In this document: positions 52,554 through 61,392 of the stretch, one piece after another
How positions within the stretch are numbered: position 1 is the first letter of the stretch
How the letters are laid out: each line of letters opens with the position of its first letter
Source: Micromonospora sp. WMMD980
GTDB lineage: Bacteria; Actinomycetota; Actinomycetes; Mycobacteriales; Micromonosporaceae
Assembly (NCBI RefSeq): GCF_029626035.1
Contig: NZ_JARUBE010000003.1
Location: 2,046,001-2,110,000 of the forward strand
Length of the DNA stretch: 64,000 nucleotides
Direction: 5' to 3'
Made by a program: the position numbers and the translations under genes
The notes under the pieces: model-generated
Database searches by the model: none
The model's input: only the letters and a program-made list of their open reading frames with translations
Told to the model about the DNA's origin: nothing

Positions 52554-54962
52554 ATGACCGACCGCACCCACCACCGCCCCGACGACCTGCTGACCCGCCT
52601 CACCCTGGCGGAGAAGCTCGGCCTGCTGCACCAGTGGCAGGCGCCGGTGCCCCGGCTCGGCCTGCCGGCGTTCCGCACCGGCACCGAGGCGCTGCACGGC
52701 GTCGCCTGGCTCGGCGAGGCCACCGTCTTCCCGCAGGCCGTCGGCCTTGCCGCCAGCTGGAACCCGCAGCTCGTCCGGGCGGTCGGCGCCGCCGTCGGCG
52801 ACGAGGTGCGGGCCAAGCACCGGGCCGACCCGCGGCGCGTCGGCCTCAACGTGTGGGCGCCGGTGGTCAACCCGCTGCGCGACCCCCGGTGGGGTCGCAA
52901 CGAGGAGGGCTGGTCCGAGGACCCCTGGCTCACCGGCCGGCTCGCCACCGACTACGCGTTCGGGCTGCGCGGGGAACACCCCACCCGGCTGCGGACCGCA
53001 CCCACGCTCAAGCACTTCCTCGGCTACAACAACGAGACCGACCGGGCCGTCACCTCCAGCAACCTGCCGCCGCGGGTGCTGCACGAGTACGAGCTGCCGG
53101 CCTTCCGCGCGCCGCTGGCCGCCGGCGCGTCGGTCGCCGTGATGGCGTCGTACAACCTGGTCGACGGCGTGCCGGCGCACCTGAGCCCGCTCATCGACGG
53201 CAAGCTGCGCGGCTGGGCCGACGACGAGGTCATGGTGGTCGGCGACGCCGGCGCGGTCGGCAACATCGCCGGCGTGCAGGCGCACCTGCCCGACCACGTC
53301 GCCGGGTTCGCCGCCGCGCTGCGCGCCGGGGTGGACAGCTTCACCGAGGACGACGAGGACCCGGGCCCCACCGTGGAGCGGCTCACCGAGGCGCTGGCGC
53401 GCGGGCTGATCGACGAGTCCGACGTGGACCGGGCGGTCCGGCGGATCCTGTCGGTGCGGCTGCGCCTGGGCGACCTGGACCCGCCCGGGCACGACCCGTA
53501 CGCCGACGTGGTGAACTGCCCCGCCCACCGGGAACTCGCCCGGGAGGCCGCCCGCCAGTCGATCGTACTGCTCGGCAACGACGGGCTGCTGCCGCTCGCC
53601 CCCGAGACCCGCGTCGCCGTGCTCGGCCCGCTCGCCGACACCGTGCTCACCGACTGGTACAGCGGCACCCTGCCGTACGCGGTCAGCGCCTACGACGGGC
53701 TGCTCGGGCGGCTGCGCGAGGTGACCAGCCACCCCGGCACGGACCGGATCACGCTGCACGTCGCGCACCGCGCGGTGCGCTGCGCCGAGGGCGGGCCGCT
53801 GACCCTCGACGGCGCGACGCCCGCCGAGTTCGATGTGGTCGACTGGGGCGACGGCGTGCTGGCGCTGCGCGCGGTCCACAACGGCCGGTACGTCGGCGCG
53901 GACGACTCCGGCGCGCTCGTCGTCGACCGGCCCGGCCCGGGCGGCTGGGTGGTCCGCGAGACATTCCGCCTGCGCCACCGGCCCGACGGCACGGCTCTGC
54001 TGCACCACCTCGCCAGCGGCCGGTACGTCGGCGTCGACCCGGACGGCCGGCTCAGCGTCGCCACCGGTGATCCCGCCGCGTTCACCGTGCGGCTGCGCGT
54101 CGACGGCGCGGCCGAGGCCGCCGCGCTGGCCGCCGCCGCCGACGTGGCCGTGGTGGTGCTGGGTAACCACCCGATGGTCAACGGCCGGGAGACCGAGGAC
54201 CGGGTGGACCTGGCGCTGCCCGCCGGCCAGCTCGACCTGCTGCGCGCCGTGCACGCCGCGAACCCGCGCACCGTGCTGGCGCTGACCAGCAGCTACCCGT
54301 ACGCGGTGGGGTGGGCCCGCGAGCACCTGCCGGCGGTGCTGTGGAGTGCGCACGGCGGGCAGGAACACGGCAACGCGCTCGCCGACGTGCTGCTGGGCGC
54401 GGAGGATCCGGGCGGCCGACTCACCCAGACCTGGTACGCCGACACCGCGGAGCTGCCCGACCTGCTCGACTACGACGTGATCGGCGCCGACACCACCTAC
54501 CTCTACCACCGGGGCGAGCCGCTGTACCCGTTCGGCCACGGCCTCAGCTACGCCGAGTTCGACTACGCTGACCTCCGGTTGAGCACTGCCACGGCGCACG
54601 TCGGCGAGGAGGTGGCGGTGAGCGTCGAGGTCACCAACACGGGCCGCCGCCCGGGCACCGAGGTGGTGCAGCTCTACACCCGGCAGCGGCGTTCCCGGGT
54701 CAAGCAGCCGTTACGCCAGCTGCGCGACTTCGCCCGGGTCACCCTCCATCCGGGCTGCGCGGCCCGGGTGACGCTGCGGCTGCGTACCGCTGATCTGGCC
54801 TGGTGGGACGAGACCCGCGCGGCCATGGTGGTGGAGGACGCGACCCACTCGGTGCTGGTCGGTCGTTCCGCCCGCGACGTCCGGCTGGTCGGCGCGGTCA
54901 CCGTGACCGGCGGCGGCGAGCGGAGCACCCCCGCGGCGCGGCGTTCCGGGGCGGCACGGTGA
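52554..54962 (+). CDS. Beta-glucosidase/xylosidase, GH3 with inserted domain
   Basis: 802 residues. The GH3 barrel runs to ~residue 300: GLNVWAPVVNPLRDPRWGRNEEGWSEDPWL and the nucleophile loop VMVVGDAGAVGN. The second domain starts VLLGNDGLLPLAP and continues with VNGRETEDRV to GHGLSYAEF; the C-terminus is a fibronectin III-like domain (VAVSVEVTNTGRRPGTEVVQLY). Between residues ~400 and ~520 lies an insertion with NGRYVGADDSGALVV and SGRYVGVDPDGRLSV, resembling fascin-like trefoil repeats. No signal peptide. It overlaps the LacI regulator gene (GTGA). Confidence 0.92.
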   Translation: MTDRTHHRPDDLLTRLTLAEKLGLLHQWQAPVPRLGLPAFRTGTEALHGVAWLGEATVFPQAVGLAASWNPQLVRAVGAAVGDEVRAKHRADPRRVGLNVWAPVVNPLRDPRWGRNEEGWSEDPWLTGRLATDYAFGLRGEHPTRLRTAPTLKHFLGYNNETDRAVTSSNLPPRVLHEYELPAFRAPLAAGASVAVMASYNLVDGVPAHLSPLIDGKLRGWADDEVMVVGDAGAVGNIAGVQAHLPDHVAGFAAALRAGVDSFTEDDEDPGPTVERLTEALARGLIDESDVDRAVRRILSVRLRLGDLDPPGHDPYADVVNCPAHRELAREAARQSIVLLGNDGLLPLAPETRVAVLGPLADTVLTDWYSGTLPYAVSAYDGLLGRLREVTSHPGTDRITLHVAHRAVRCAEGGPLTLDGATPAEFDVVDWGDGVLALRAVHNGRYVGADDSGALVVDRPGPGGWVVRETFRLRHRPDGTALLHHLASGRYVGVDPDGRLSVATGDPAAFTVRLRVDGAAEAAALAAAADVAVVVLGNHPMVNGRETEDRVDLALPAGQLDLLRAVHAANPRTVLALTSSYPYAVGWAREHLPAVLWSAHGGQEHGNALADVLLGAEDPGGRLTQTWYADTAELPDLLDYDVIGADTTYLYHRGEPLYPFGHGLSYAEFDYADLRLSTATAHVGEEVAVSVEVTNTGRRPGTEVVQLYTRQRRSRVKQPLRQLRDFARVTLHPGCAARVTLRLRTADLAWWDETRAAMVVEDATHSVLVGRSARDVRLVGAVTVTGGGERSTPAARRSGAAR

Positions 54963-55969
54963 GCGGCCGGGGCGGCGAGCAGGTCACCATCGCGGACGTG
55001 GCCCGGCACGCCGGGGTGGCGGCGAGCACCGTGTCCTACGTGCTCAGCGGCAAGCGCGCCATCTCGGCCACCACCCGCACCCGGGTGCTGGCCAGCGTGC
55101 GGACCCTGGGCTACCACCCGAACGCCGGCGCGCGCGCCCTGGCCAGCCGCAAGGCCAACGTGATCGCGTTGGTGCTGCCGCTGCGCACCGGAATGCAGGT
55201 GCCGGTGGTGATGCGCTTCGCCACCGCGGTGGTCACCACCGCCCGCGGCTACGACCATGACGTGCTGCTGGTCACCGCCGACGAGGGCCCGGCCGGGCTG
55301 CACCGCATCGCCGGGAGCGCGCTCGTCGACGGGGTGCTGCTGATGGACGTGGAACTCGAGGACTCCCGGGTGCCACTGCTGCGGGAGCTGGCGCTGCCCG
55401 GGGTGCTGATCGGGCACCCGGCCGACAGCACCGGCCTGGCCTGCGTGGACCTGGACTTCCGCCGTGCCGGTGAGCTGTGCGTGGAGCACCTGGCCGCCGC
55501 CGGGCGCCGGCGGATCGTGCTGCTCGGCGCCCCGGCCGCCGTCTACGACCGGGGCACCGGCTTCGCCCACCGAACCCGCTCCGGGGTGCTGGCCGCGGCC
55601 GACCGCCTCGGCGTCGACGCGCTGACCCGGCCCTGCGAGGAGAACCCGGCGGCGGTGCGCCGTGACCTGGCCGCGCTGCTCGACGCGCACCCCGACGTCA
55701 CCGGCCTGGTGGTGCAGAACGAGTCGGCGGTCGGGCCGGTGCTGTCCGAGCTGCCGCTGCTGGGCCGCCGGGTGCCGCAGGACGTCTCGGTGGTCGCGGT
55801 CTGCCCCGACGAGCTGGCCGAACCGTCCGCGCTGACCTGCGTGCCGGTGCCCGCCGAGGAGATCGGCCGGCAGGCGGTGACGCTGCTGATGCGCCGGCTG
55901 CGCGACGAGCCGGTGCCGGAGGTGACCCTGCTGGAACCCCGGCTGACCGTACGCGACACCAGTCGGTGA
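54959..55969 (+). CDS. LacI family regulator
   Basis: 336 residues. The HTH is VTIADVARHAGVAASTVSYVLSGKR, with the hinge helix ending GARALASRKANVIA. The periplasmic-binding-like domain starts IALVLPLRTGMQVPVVMRF. GTG overlaps the GH3 stop, so the two are co-translated. It should bind the GAAGCGCTTC operators upstream of GH3, giving autoregulation. The inducer is probably a sugar released by the glycosidases. Confidence 0.93.
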   Translation: MSGRGGEQVTIADVARHAGVAASTVSYVLSGKRAISATTRTRVLASVRTLGYHPNAGARALASRKANVIALVLPLRTGMQVPVVMRFATAVVTTARGYDHDVLLVTADEGPAGLHRIAGSALVDGVLLMDVELEDSRVPLLRELALPGVLIGHPADSTGLACVDLDFRRAGELCVEHLAAAGRRRIVLLGAPAAVYDRGTGFAHRTRSGVLAAADRLGVDALTRPCEENPAAVRRDLAALLDAHPDVTGLVVQNESAVGPVLSELPLLGRRVPQDVSVVAVCPDELAEPSALTCVPVPAEEIGRQAVTLLMRRLRDEPVPEVTLLEPRLTVRDTSR

Positions 55970-55970
55970 G

Positions 55971-56414
55971 TCACCCGCCCTGCAGGAGGAGCAGGAACGG
56001 CGGGCCGAGGTTCGCCACGGTGCTCAGGTTGGCCGCCAGGACCACCAGCGCGGCCACCGCCGGCACGGCGGGGAGCAGGCCGAGCCACCTGCGCCGGCGC
56101 CAGGTCACCACCGACCGGCCGGCCAGGACGGCGGCCAGCAGGCCGACGAGCGCGGCCTTCACCACGTGCCACCGCACGTACTCGTCGAGCATCACGTTCA
56201 GGGCGGGTGACGTCGGGCCGTGCTCGGCCTGGTCGCCCGCCTGGGCCAGCACGGCGGCCAGGTGGTCGTCGGCGGGACCGGACGCCAGGGCCGGCAGCAG
56301 CGTGCCGAACGGCGACACCGCGCCCTGCACGTTGGCGATCAGCAGCACCGCCACGGCGAGCGCGAGGGCGCCGAGCGGCAGCCGGAGGCGCGGCAGCCGG
56401 TGGGCGGCCGCCAC
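55971..56414 (-). CDS. Membrane protein, probably 5'-truncated
   Basis: 147 residues from the first GTG, with about three membrane helices (LPLGALALAVAVLLIANVQG, VVKAALVGLLAAVLAG, LLPAVPAVAALVVLAANL). The frame stays open and protein-like upstream to ~56471 (WFFAGSYGRALPLLAALV) but has no start before an in-frame TAG, so the true N-terminus seems to be lost at the edge of the recombinase remnant. Function unknown; a DUF1772-like or unrelated small membrane protein is possible. Confidence 0.62.
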   Translation of the reverse strand: MAAAHRLPRLRLPLGALALAVAVLLIANVQGAVSPFGTLLPALASGPADDHLAAVLAQAGDQAEHGPTSPALNVMLDEYVRWHVVKAALVGLLAAVLAGRSVVTWRRRRWLGLLPAVPAVAALVVLAANLSTVANLGPPFLLLLQGG

Positions 56415-56527
56415 CAGCGCCGCGAGCAGCGGCAGGGCCCGGCCGTAGCTTCCAGCGAAAAACCAACGCTAAGGAGTTGATCTAGGCGAGTGGGGGAGGC
56501 GTGGCCCCTCTGGGATCGCCGATCCAA

Positions 56528-56574
56528 CGCAGCATGTGGCCGGCACCCACCGCCCGGGTGCCGGCCGTGCTGCG
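56528..56574. terminator. Large imperfect hairpin
   Basis: GGCCGGCACCC (56538-56548) pairs with GGGTGCCGGCC (56556-56566), and beyond a small internal loop CGCAGCA pairs with TGCTGCG. It may be a bidirectional terminator or the trace of a mobile-element end between two truncated genes. Confidence 0.7.
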
Positions 56575-56601
56575 CGTCGTTGACGGTGGTGCGGCAGAGG
56601 T

Positions 56602-56951
56602 AGTCGCTGCACGAGAAGCTGGACACCACCACCGCCGGGGGCATGTTCGTCTTCCACGTCTTCGCCGCCCTGGCCGAGTTCATCCGCACGATCATCGTGG
56701 CCAACACCAACGAGGGCCTGGCCGCCGCCCGCGCCCGCGGCCAGCGCCTCGGCCGGCCGCCGGCGATGACCCCAGAGAAGGTCGCCTACGCGATGCAGCT
56801 CCTGACGGAGCCGGACCGGTCGATCTCGTCAATCGCAAAGCTGCTTGGGATCTCCCGCAGCACGCTGTACAAGGCGCTGCCCGAGCTCGTCCCGCCGCAG
56901 ATGGCCCGGGAGCGCCTGGCCACGCAGATCGCCGCCCTGCCGGCTCAGTGA
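56602..56951 (+). pseudogene. Serine recombinase (resolvase/invertase), C-terminal remnant
   Basis: The frame opens at SLHEKLDTTTAGGMFVFHVFAALAEF, typical of the end of the resolvase catalytic domain and long E helix (AALAEFIRTIIVANTNEGLAAARARGQRLGRPP), then a C-terminal HTH (SISSIAKLLGISRSTLYKAL). The N-terminal ~95 residues with the catalytic Ser are absent: a TAG stands directly before S-L-H-E. The first in-frame ATG is at 56643. The lost part and a matching partner are not in the window. It overlaps the end of the gene at 56945 by 7 nt. Confidence 0.85.
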
Positions 56952-57586
56952 GTGGTGGTGAGTCGTTCGGATTCAGGCAGCATGCGTAGCTGTGCGGCCA
57001 GAACGGCGTCTCGCGGTCCCGTGACGATGACTAGCGAGTCCTCAATGTGGCCCCCGCATGCGGCCAGTGGGGCTTCGCTGGACATGTCGGGGCACGCGAG
57101 GTAGAGCCATGCAGGTTCGCGCTTGCCGTCTATAATCAGAGTCTGGGTGCCGGTGGGCTCGGGCGGATTGTTGGCGTCGAGCCGATCGATGAATTGCGAT
57201 GGCGGTGGGCCGCTGCCCCACGGTGGCGCACCTCGGCGCCCGGCGAGGGCCAGTTGATAATTGATCAGCGTCGCCCAGAGGTGATGCACGATCGAGGCGC
57301 CTCCGGTGGCGTCGCGGACGGTTGTGACGTCGACACTCGTCTTATCGTGGAGTTCGTGCCCGACGCGGACTTCGACTGGTCGGGCGCGTCCCAGATCGCG
57401 GGCGACACCGTGCGTGTCGATGAGGGTCGTCTCGCTGTGCCGACCGACGAGGTGAGCGCGGTAGCGCGGCGCCTCCAGCATGGCGAATCTCGTCCCGAGC
57501 CAGCCGTAGATCTCCTGGGGCGTCGGCGTGGTGGTCCATGCCGCACCGGTCTGGCTGTGATCTGACGGTTCGGGGACATGCGCCAT
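56945..57586 (-). CDS. Hypothetical protein, less GC-rich
   Basis: 213 residues from ATG 57586, which has GAGGAAGG 8 nt upstream; a GTG start at 57604 is inside that site. Codon choice is less extreme (more A/T third positions) than its neighbours, suggesting transfer. Features: TPTPQEIYGWLGTRFAMLEAPRYRAHLVGRHSETTL, DVTTVRDATGGASIVHHLWATLINYQLALAG, PAWLYLACPDMSSEAPLAACGGHIEDSLVIVTGPRDAV. No known family is recognised; no membrane helix or signal. Confidence 0.68.
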   Translation of the reverse strand: MAHVPEPSDHSQTGAAWTTTPTPQEIYGWLGTRFAMLEAPRYRAHLVGRHSETTLIDTHGVARDLGRARPVEVRVGHELHDKTSVDVTTVRDATGGASIVHHLWATLINYQLALAGRRGAPPWGSGPPPSQFIDRLDANNPPEPTGTQTLIIDGKREPAWLYLACPDMSSEAPLAACGGHIEDSLVIVTGPRDAVLAAQLRMLPESERLTTTH

Positions 57587-57672
57587 GCTGGAGGCCTTCC
57601 TCACGTCGTTCGTACACGCGTCATGGGTTCCCGCTCATGCGTGGCGGCCCCTGCCGCTGCACTCGGGTGGGA

Positions 57673-58260
57673 CTACAAGTATGCGCTGGCGGAGGGACCG
57701 TGGGAGTAGCAGATGGTGCCGTTGGCCAGGGTGGCGATGCTGCCAAGCAGCACGTCGGCGTAGGCGTAGCCCGCGCCGCTGGAGGTGAAGCCCTTGGTCT
57801 TCGCCCAGAAGTGCGTGGGCGTGGACGGGTCGTTCCAGCTCTTGGTGCTGGACCCGTAGTTGTCGATCACGCCGACTTTCCAGTTCGTGTAGACCGCGCC
57901 CGGCCAGCCAGACCGGATGGAGTAGCCGGTATAGATGGACGTGTAGTGCTTCTTGGTGTCCACCGCCGTGAAGTAGACGAACGAACTGCCGCACTCGCCG
58001 GGCAGCTCGTTGAGAGTGGTGAACTCACCCTTCTTCACGGCGTACTCGACACCCTTGCTGTCGACCCGCACTTCGTAGCCGTTGGCCTCGGCGATCTTGT
58101 GGTCGACGCCGACACGCTTCAGCGGCATGACGACGTAGGTGGAGGTCGGGTCGGGCTGTGCAGCCGGCGCGGCCGCCTGGGCAACCGCAGGTGACAGCCC
58201 GGCGGCCAAGGCCATACCGGCCACTACCACGGCAGCACGTAGACTTGCTCGGAACCGCAT
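57673..58260 (-). CDS. Secreted protein of unknown function
   Basis: ATG 58260 has a strong AAGGAGG 5-6 nt upstream. The 195-residue product starts with a Sec signal peptide (MRFRASLRAAVVVAGMALAA then GLSPAVAQAAA; cleavage likely after AQA). The mature part has two Cys (ELPGECGSSF and GTICYSHG) that may form a disulfide, many Tyr and Ser, and TSIYTGYSIRSGWPGAVYTN. No family is recognised. Codons are less GC-biased than average. The preceding 284 bp hold no gene. Confidence 0.8.
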   Translation of the reverse strand: MRFRASLRAAVVVAGMALAAGLSPAVAQAAAPAAQPDPTSTYVVMPLKRVGVDHKIAEANGYEVRVDSKGVEYAVKKGEFTTLNELPGECGSSFVYFTAVDTKKHYTSIYTGYSIRSGWPGAVYTNWKVGVIDNYGSSTKSWNDPSTPTHFWAKTKGFTSSGAGYAYADVLLGSIATLANGTICYSHGPSASAYL

Positions 58261-58544
58261 AGGTCCTCCTTCTGACGGGGGCTGGACATTGCGGCGGATG
58301 CGGTGGCTGCGGTGCCCAATCACCGCAGCCACCCGCGCATCCGGGCCTGACCTTCGTATCAGACCATCGACAAGTCCCGCTGCCCCCCGGTGATCCGCGT
58401 CGTAGAGCCGCGTAGTTCCAAGACGCGAGGACCTCGCGCAGAGTGGTCAGCTACGCCGAAGGGAACGTGCAATTTGCGATCAGTGCACGGCACCGGGACG
58501 CGCAGAGGCTGTCCGGGCGGCGCAGCGCGTCGGGGGCGTGCAGG

Positions 58545-59369
58545 CTACCGCCGGGCGTCGCGGTGTCGCCGGAGCATCCCGGCGGCCAGCGCCGCGCGGT
58601 CCAGGTCACCGGCGGCGACGCGCTTGGCGACGGTACGCCGCACCAGCCGGTCGGCCAGCGCCGGCGCGTGCCGGGCCAGCGCCAGCTCGACGCGCCCCCG
58701 CCGGGTGGTGGCGACGTCGCGGGGCGCGCGTCGGGCGGCGGCGGCGCACAGGATCGCCGCGACCACCCCGTCGACCGGTTCCGGCCGGGACACGCCGTTC
58801 AGCGACAGCCCGGCCGCCACGGTGCTGTCGTGGATCGGTGAGGCGACCATGCTGGGGTAGACGACGCTGACCCCGACGTGCGTGCCGACCTCGTGGCGCA
58901 GCGCGTCGGCGTACGCGACCAGGGCCCGCTTGCTCACCCCGTAGGCGGCGGCCAGGGGCAGCGGCAGCACGGCCATCCGGCTGGCCACGAAGATCACCCG
59001 TCCGCGGGCGGACTCCAGGGCGGGCAGCGCCGCGGCCGTGGTCCGCCAGGCGGCGAGCAGGTTCACCTCCAGTTGCCGGCGGACCACCTCGTCGGGGGCC
59101 AGCTCGGCGGGGGCGGGTCCGCCGACGCCGGCGTTGTTGACCAGCAGGTCCAGCCCGCCGAGCCGGTCGACGGCGGCGGCCACGGCCGTCGGCGTGGCCG
59201 CCGGGTCGGTCAGGTCCACCCCGAGCACCGGCGGGGTGGCGTCGGCGTCGGCGTGCAGGTCCAGCCCGACCACGTGCGCGCCGGCGGCGGTCAGCGCGTC
59301 GCCGAGGCGGCGGCCGAAGGTGCCCCGCGCGCCGGTGACCAGCACCCGCCGGCCGGCCAGCGCGCTCAC
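58545..59369 (-). CDS. SDR family oxidoreductase
   Basis: 274 residues. VLVTGARGTFGRRLGDAL is the nucleotide loop, NNAGVGGPAPAELAPDEVVRR the NNAG motif, and IFVASRMAVLPLPLAAAYGVSKRAL the catalytic Ser/Tyr/Lys set (YxxxK as YGVSK). GTG start overlaps the stop of the FMO gene upstream (GTGA), so they are co-translated. It may oxidise or reduce the product of that enzyme. The long open frame beyond its start is an artefact. Confidence 0.9.
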   Translation of the reverse strand: MSALAGRRVLVTGARGTFGRRLGDALTAAGAHVVGLDLHADADATPPVLGVDLTDPAATPTAVAAAVDRLGGLDLLVNNAGVGGPAPAELAPDEVVRRQLEVNLLAAWRTTAAALPALESARGRVIFVASRMAVLPLPLAAAYGVSKRALVAYADALRHEVGTHVGVSVVYPSMVASPIHDSTVAAGLSLNGVSRPEPVDGVVAAILCAAAARRAPRDVATTRRGRVELALARHAPALADRLVRRTVAKRVAAGDLDRAALAAGMLRRHRDARR

Positions 59370-60676
59370 CGCGTCGTTGCGGCGCGCCGCCGCCCGCCGG
59401 CCAGCTCCCGGCGCAGCTCGGCCAGGTATGCGTCGAAGTCGACCCGCATGTGCGGACGGCGCTGCCCCCACCGGGCGGTGGCGGCGCGCAGCTCGGCGGC
59501 GCAGGCGGCGGCCTGCCGGGCCGGCTCCGGTGGCGCCCAGGTGCCGGCCAGGCGCGCGGCGACCAGTCGGGCCTGCGCCTCCAGCAGCGGGAACGCCGCC
59601 CCGGTGGACTGCATCAGCCCGACGAACGCCAGGCCGGGGGCGTCCAGGTGGAACACGTGGCGGTACAGCGGCAGCCGGTCGGCGCCGTTGCCGAGCAGGT
59701 CCGGGTCGAGGAACGGCACCCGCACCCGGTAGCCGGTGCACCAGATCACCAGGTCGATCTCGTCGGTGCGGCCGTCGGTGAACTCGACCCGACGCCCGTC
59801 GAGGCGGGCGATGCCGGGGCGCGGCTCGATGTCGCCGTGGGTGAGCCGGGACAGCAGCGCGTCGGAGAGCGTCGGGTGGTCCTGGAGGAAGCCGTGCGCC
59901 GGCGCGGGCAGGCCGTAGCGGGTGGGCGGGCCGACGGTGGCGGTGAGCATGCGCTGGCTGATGCGTTGCCGCAGCCGCCACGGCAGCCGGCGGGCGAGGG
60001 CTCCGTTGAGCGTGTCCGAGGGGCGCCCGAGCAGGTACTTGGGCACCACCCAGATGCCGCGGCGCAGCGACAGCAGCGTCCGGTCGGCGGCGTGCGAGGC
60101 GTCGACGGCGATGTCCATGGCCGAGTTGCCACCGCCCACGACCAGCACCCGCCGGCCGGCGAGCTGCTCCGGGCCCCGGTAGTCGTGGCTGTGCATCTGC
60201 GCGGCCACGCACTCGCCCGGGTAGGGCTCGGGCAGGTGGGGCACCCGGTTGTGCCCGTTGGCGACCACCACGGCCTCGACGTCGACCTGCACCGGCCCGC
60301 CGGGGCCGGTGGCGTGCACCCGCCAGCCGTCGCCGGCGCGGGTGACCCGCTCGACGGTGTGCCGCAGCCGCACCGCCGCGCCCAGGTCGAACCGGTCCGC
60401 GTAGGCGGCGAGGTAGCCGGCGACGCGGGTGTGGTCGGGGTAGTCGGGCCAGTCGGCCGGCATCGGATGGTCGGCGAACTCGGTGCGCCCCCTGCTGGTG
60501 TTCAGGTGCAGCGTGCGGTAGGCGGGCGAGCCGGGCGCGCCGTAGACCCACAGGCCGCCGACCGTGCCCGCGGTCTCGAACGCCACCGCCGGCACCCCGG
60601 CGTCGGCGAGCGCCTTGAGCGTGGCCAGTCCCGCCGCGCCCGCGCCGACGACCGCGACCCTCGGTGATGCCACCAT
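59366..60676 (-). CDS. Flavin-containing monooxygenase (FMO/BVMO-like)
   Basis: 436 residues. VAVVGAGAAGLATLKAL is the FAD site, VVVANGHNRVPHLPEPYPGE and QMHSHDYRGPEQL correspond to the FMO-identifying region, RVLVVGGGNSAMDIAVDASHA the NADPH site, and LVIWCTGYRVRVPFL the ATG-like motif. These enzymes oxygenate soft nucleophiles or carry out Baeyer-Villiger reactions. The start is 13 nt from a TetR-type operator. The SDR gene is downstream. Confidence 0.92.
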   Translation of the reverse strand: MVASPRVAVVGAGAAGLATLKALADAGVPAVAFETAGTVGGLWVYGAPGSPAYRTLHLNTSRGRTEFADHPMPADWPDYPDHTRVAGYLAAYADRFDLGAAVRLRHTVERVTRAGDGWRVHATGPGGPVQVDVEAVVVANGHNRVPHLPEPYPGECVAAQMHSHDYRGPEQLAGRRVLVVGGGNSAMDIAVDASHAADRTLLSLRRGIWVVPKYLLGRPSDTLNGALARRLPWRLRQRISQRMLTATVGPPTRYGLPAPAHGFLQDHPTLSDALLSRLTHGDIEPRPGIARLDGRRVEFTDGRTDEIDLVIWCTGYRVRVPFLDPDLLGNGADRLPLYRHVFHLDAPGLAFVGLMQSTGAAFPLLEAQARLVAARLAGTWAPPEPARQAAACAAELRAATARWGQRRPHMRVDFDAYLAELRRELAGGRRRAATTR

Positions 60677-60688
60677 TCCCGCCCCCCT

Positions 60689-60710
60689 AATCCAACGACC
60701 GCTGGATAAT
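60689..60710. promoter_or_regulatory. TetR operator A (FMO promoter)
   Basis: AATCCAACG-AC-CGCTGGATAAT; near-palindromic core TCCA...TGGA, 13 nt before the FMO start. It matches the reverse complement of the site at 61393 in 18 of 21 positions by eye. Confidence 0.82.
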
Positions 60711-60731
60711 CCCCGGCGGGCGGGGCCACGG

Positions 60732-61373
60732 TCAAGGGGCGGCCGGCGGGTAGAGCCCGTCGAGCAGCCGGTGCACGAACGCGCGGAACTCCCGCCGCTC
60801 GCGGGCCGCCGAGCCGGTGCGCGCGGCCAGCGCCACCACGTGCCCGTGCACCGCCCAGACCAGGCTGCGCACGGTGACGTGCGGGGTCGGCTCGACGAGC
60901 GCCCCGGCCTCGGCGGCGGCGGCGAGCAGCCGCTCGACCTGCCCGTACAGCGGGGCGGCGTAGCGCTGGTCCAGCTCGGCGTGGCGCTGCGGCTCCAACC
61001 AGCGGCGCAGCCACAACGCGGTCGTCTCCGGCCGGTCCTCGAGGAAGTCGACGAACACGTCGACCAGGTCGTGCAGCGCGTCGGTCGGTCCGGCCGCCAG
61101 GGCGGCGCGCGCGCGTTCCCCGGCGGCCTCCAGGGCTCGCCGTTCGGCGCTGAACACCCGGGCGAAACAGGCGTCGTAGAGCTGCGCCTTGGCGCCGGTG
61201 TGATGGGCGACGGTCGCCACGTCGACGCCGGCCGCGGCGGCGACGTCCCGGACGCTCACCGCGTCGAAGCCCCGCTCGGCGAAGAGCGTGGTGGCGGCGG
61301 CGAGCACCAGGTCGCGGGTGGGTCGCTGGTCGTCGCGGCGGGGCCGGCCCGGCCGGCGGCGGGGCATGGTCAT
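60732..61373 (-). CDS. TetR family repressor
   Basis: 213 residues. HTH: LVLAAATTLFAERGFDAVSVRDVAAAAGVDVATVAHHTGAKAQLYDACFARVF. The ligand-binding domain is helical and Arg/Glu-rich with WAVHGHVVALAAR. It is encoded between the two matching operators and probably controls FMO-SDR on one side and the MFS gene on the other. Confidence 0.92.
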   Translation of the reverse strand: MTMPRRRPGRPRRDDQRPTRDLVLAAATTLFAERGFDAVSVRDVAAAAGVDVATVAHHTGAKAQLYDACFARVFSAERRALEAAGERARAALAAGPTDALHDLVDVFVDFLEDRPETTALWLRRWLEPQRHAELDQRYAAPLYGQVERLLAAAAEAGALVEPTPHVTVRSLVWAVHGHVVALAARTGSAARERREFRAFVHRLLDGLYPPAAP

Positions 61374-61392
61374 CCGGCCATTGTTCCCCCTA

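Noticed and set aside
59370..60551. Upstream extension of the SDR frame at 58545
   Set aside because: It lies inside the FMO gene in another frame and is Arg/Pro/Ala-rich low-complexity sequence.
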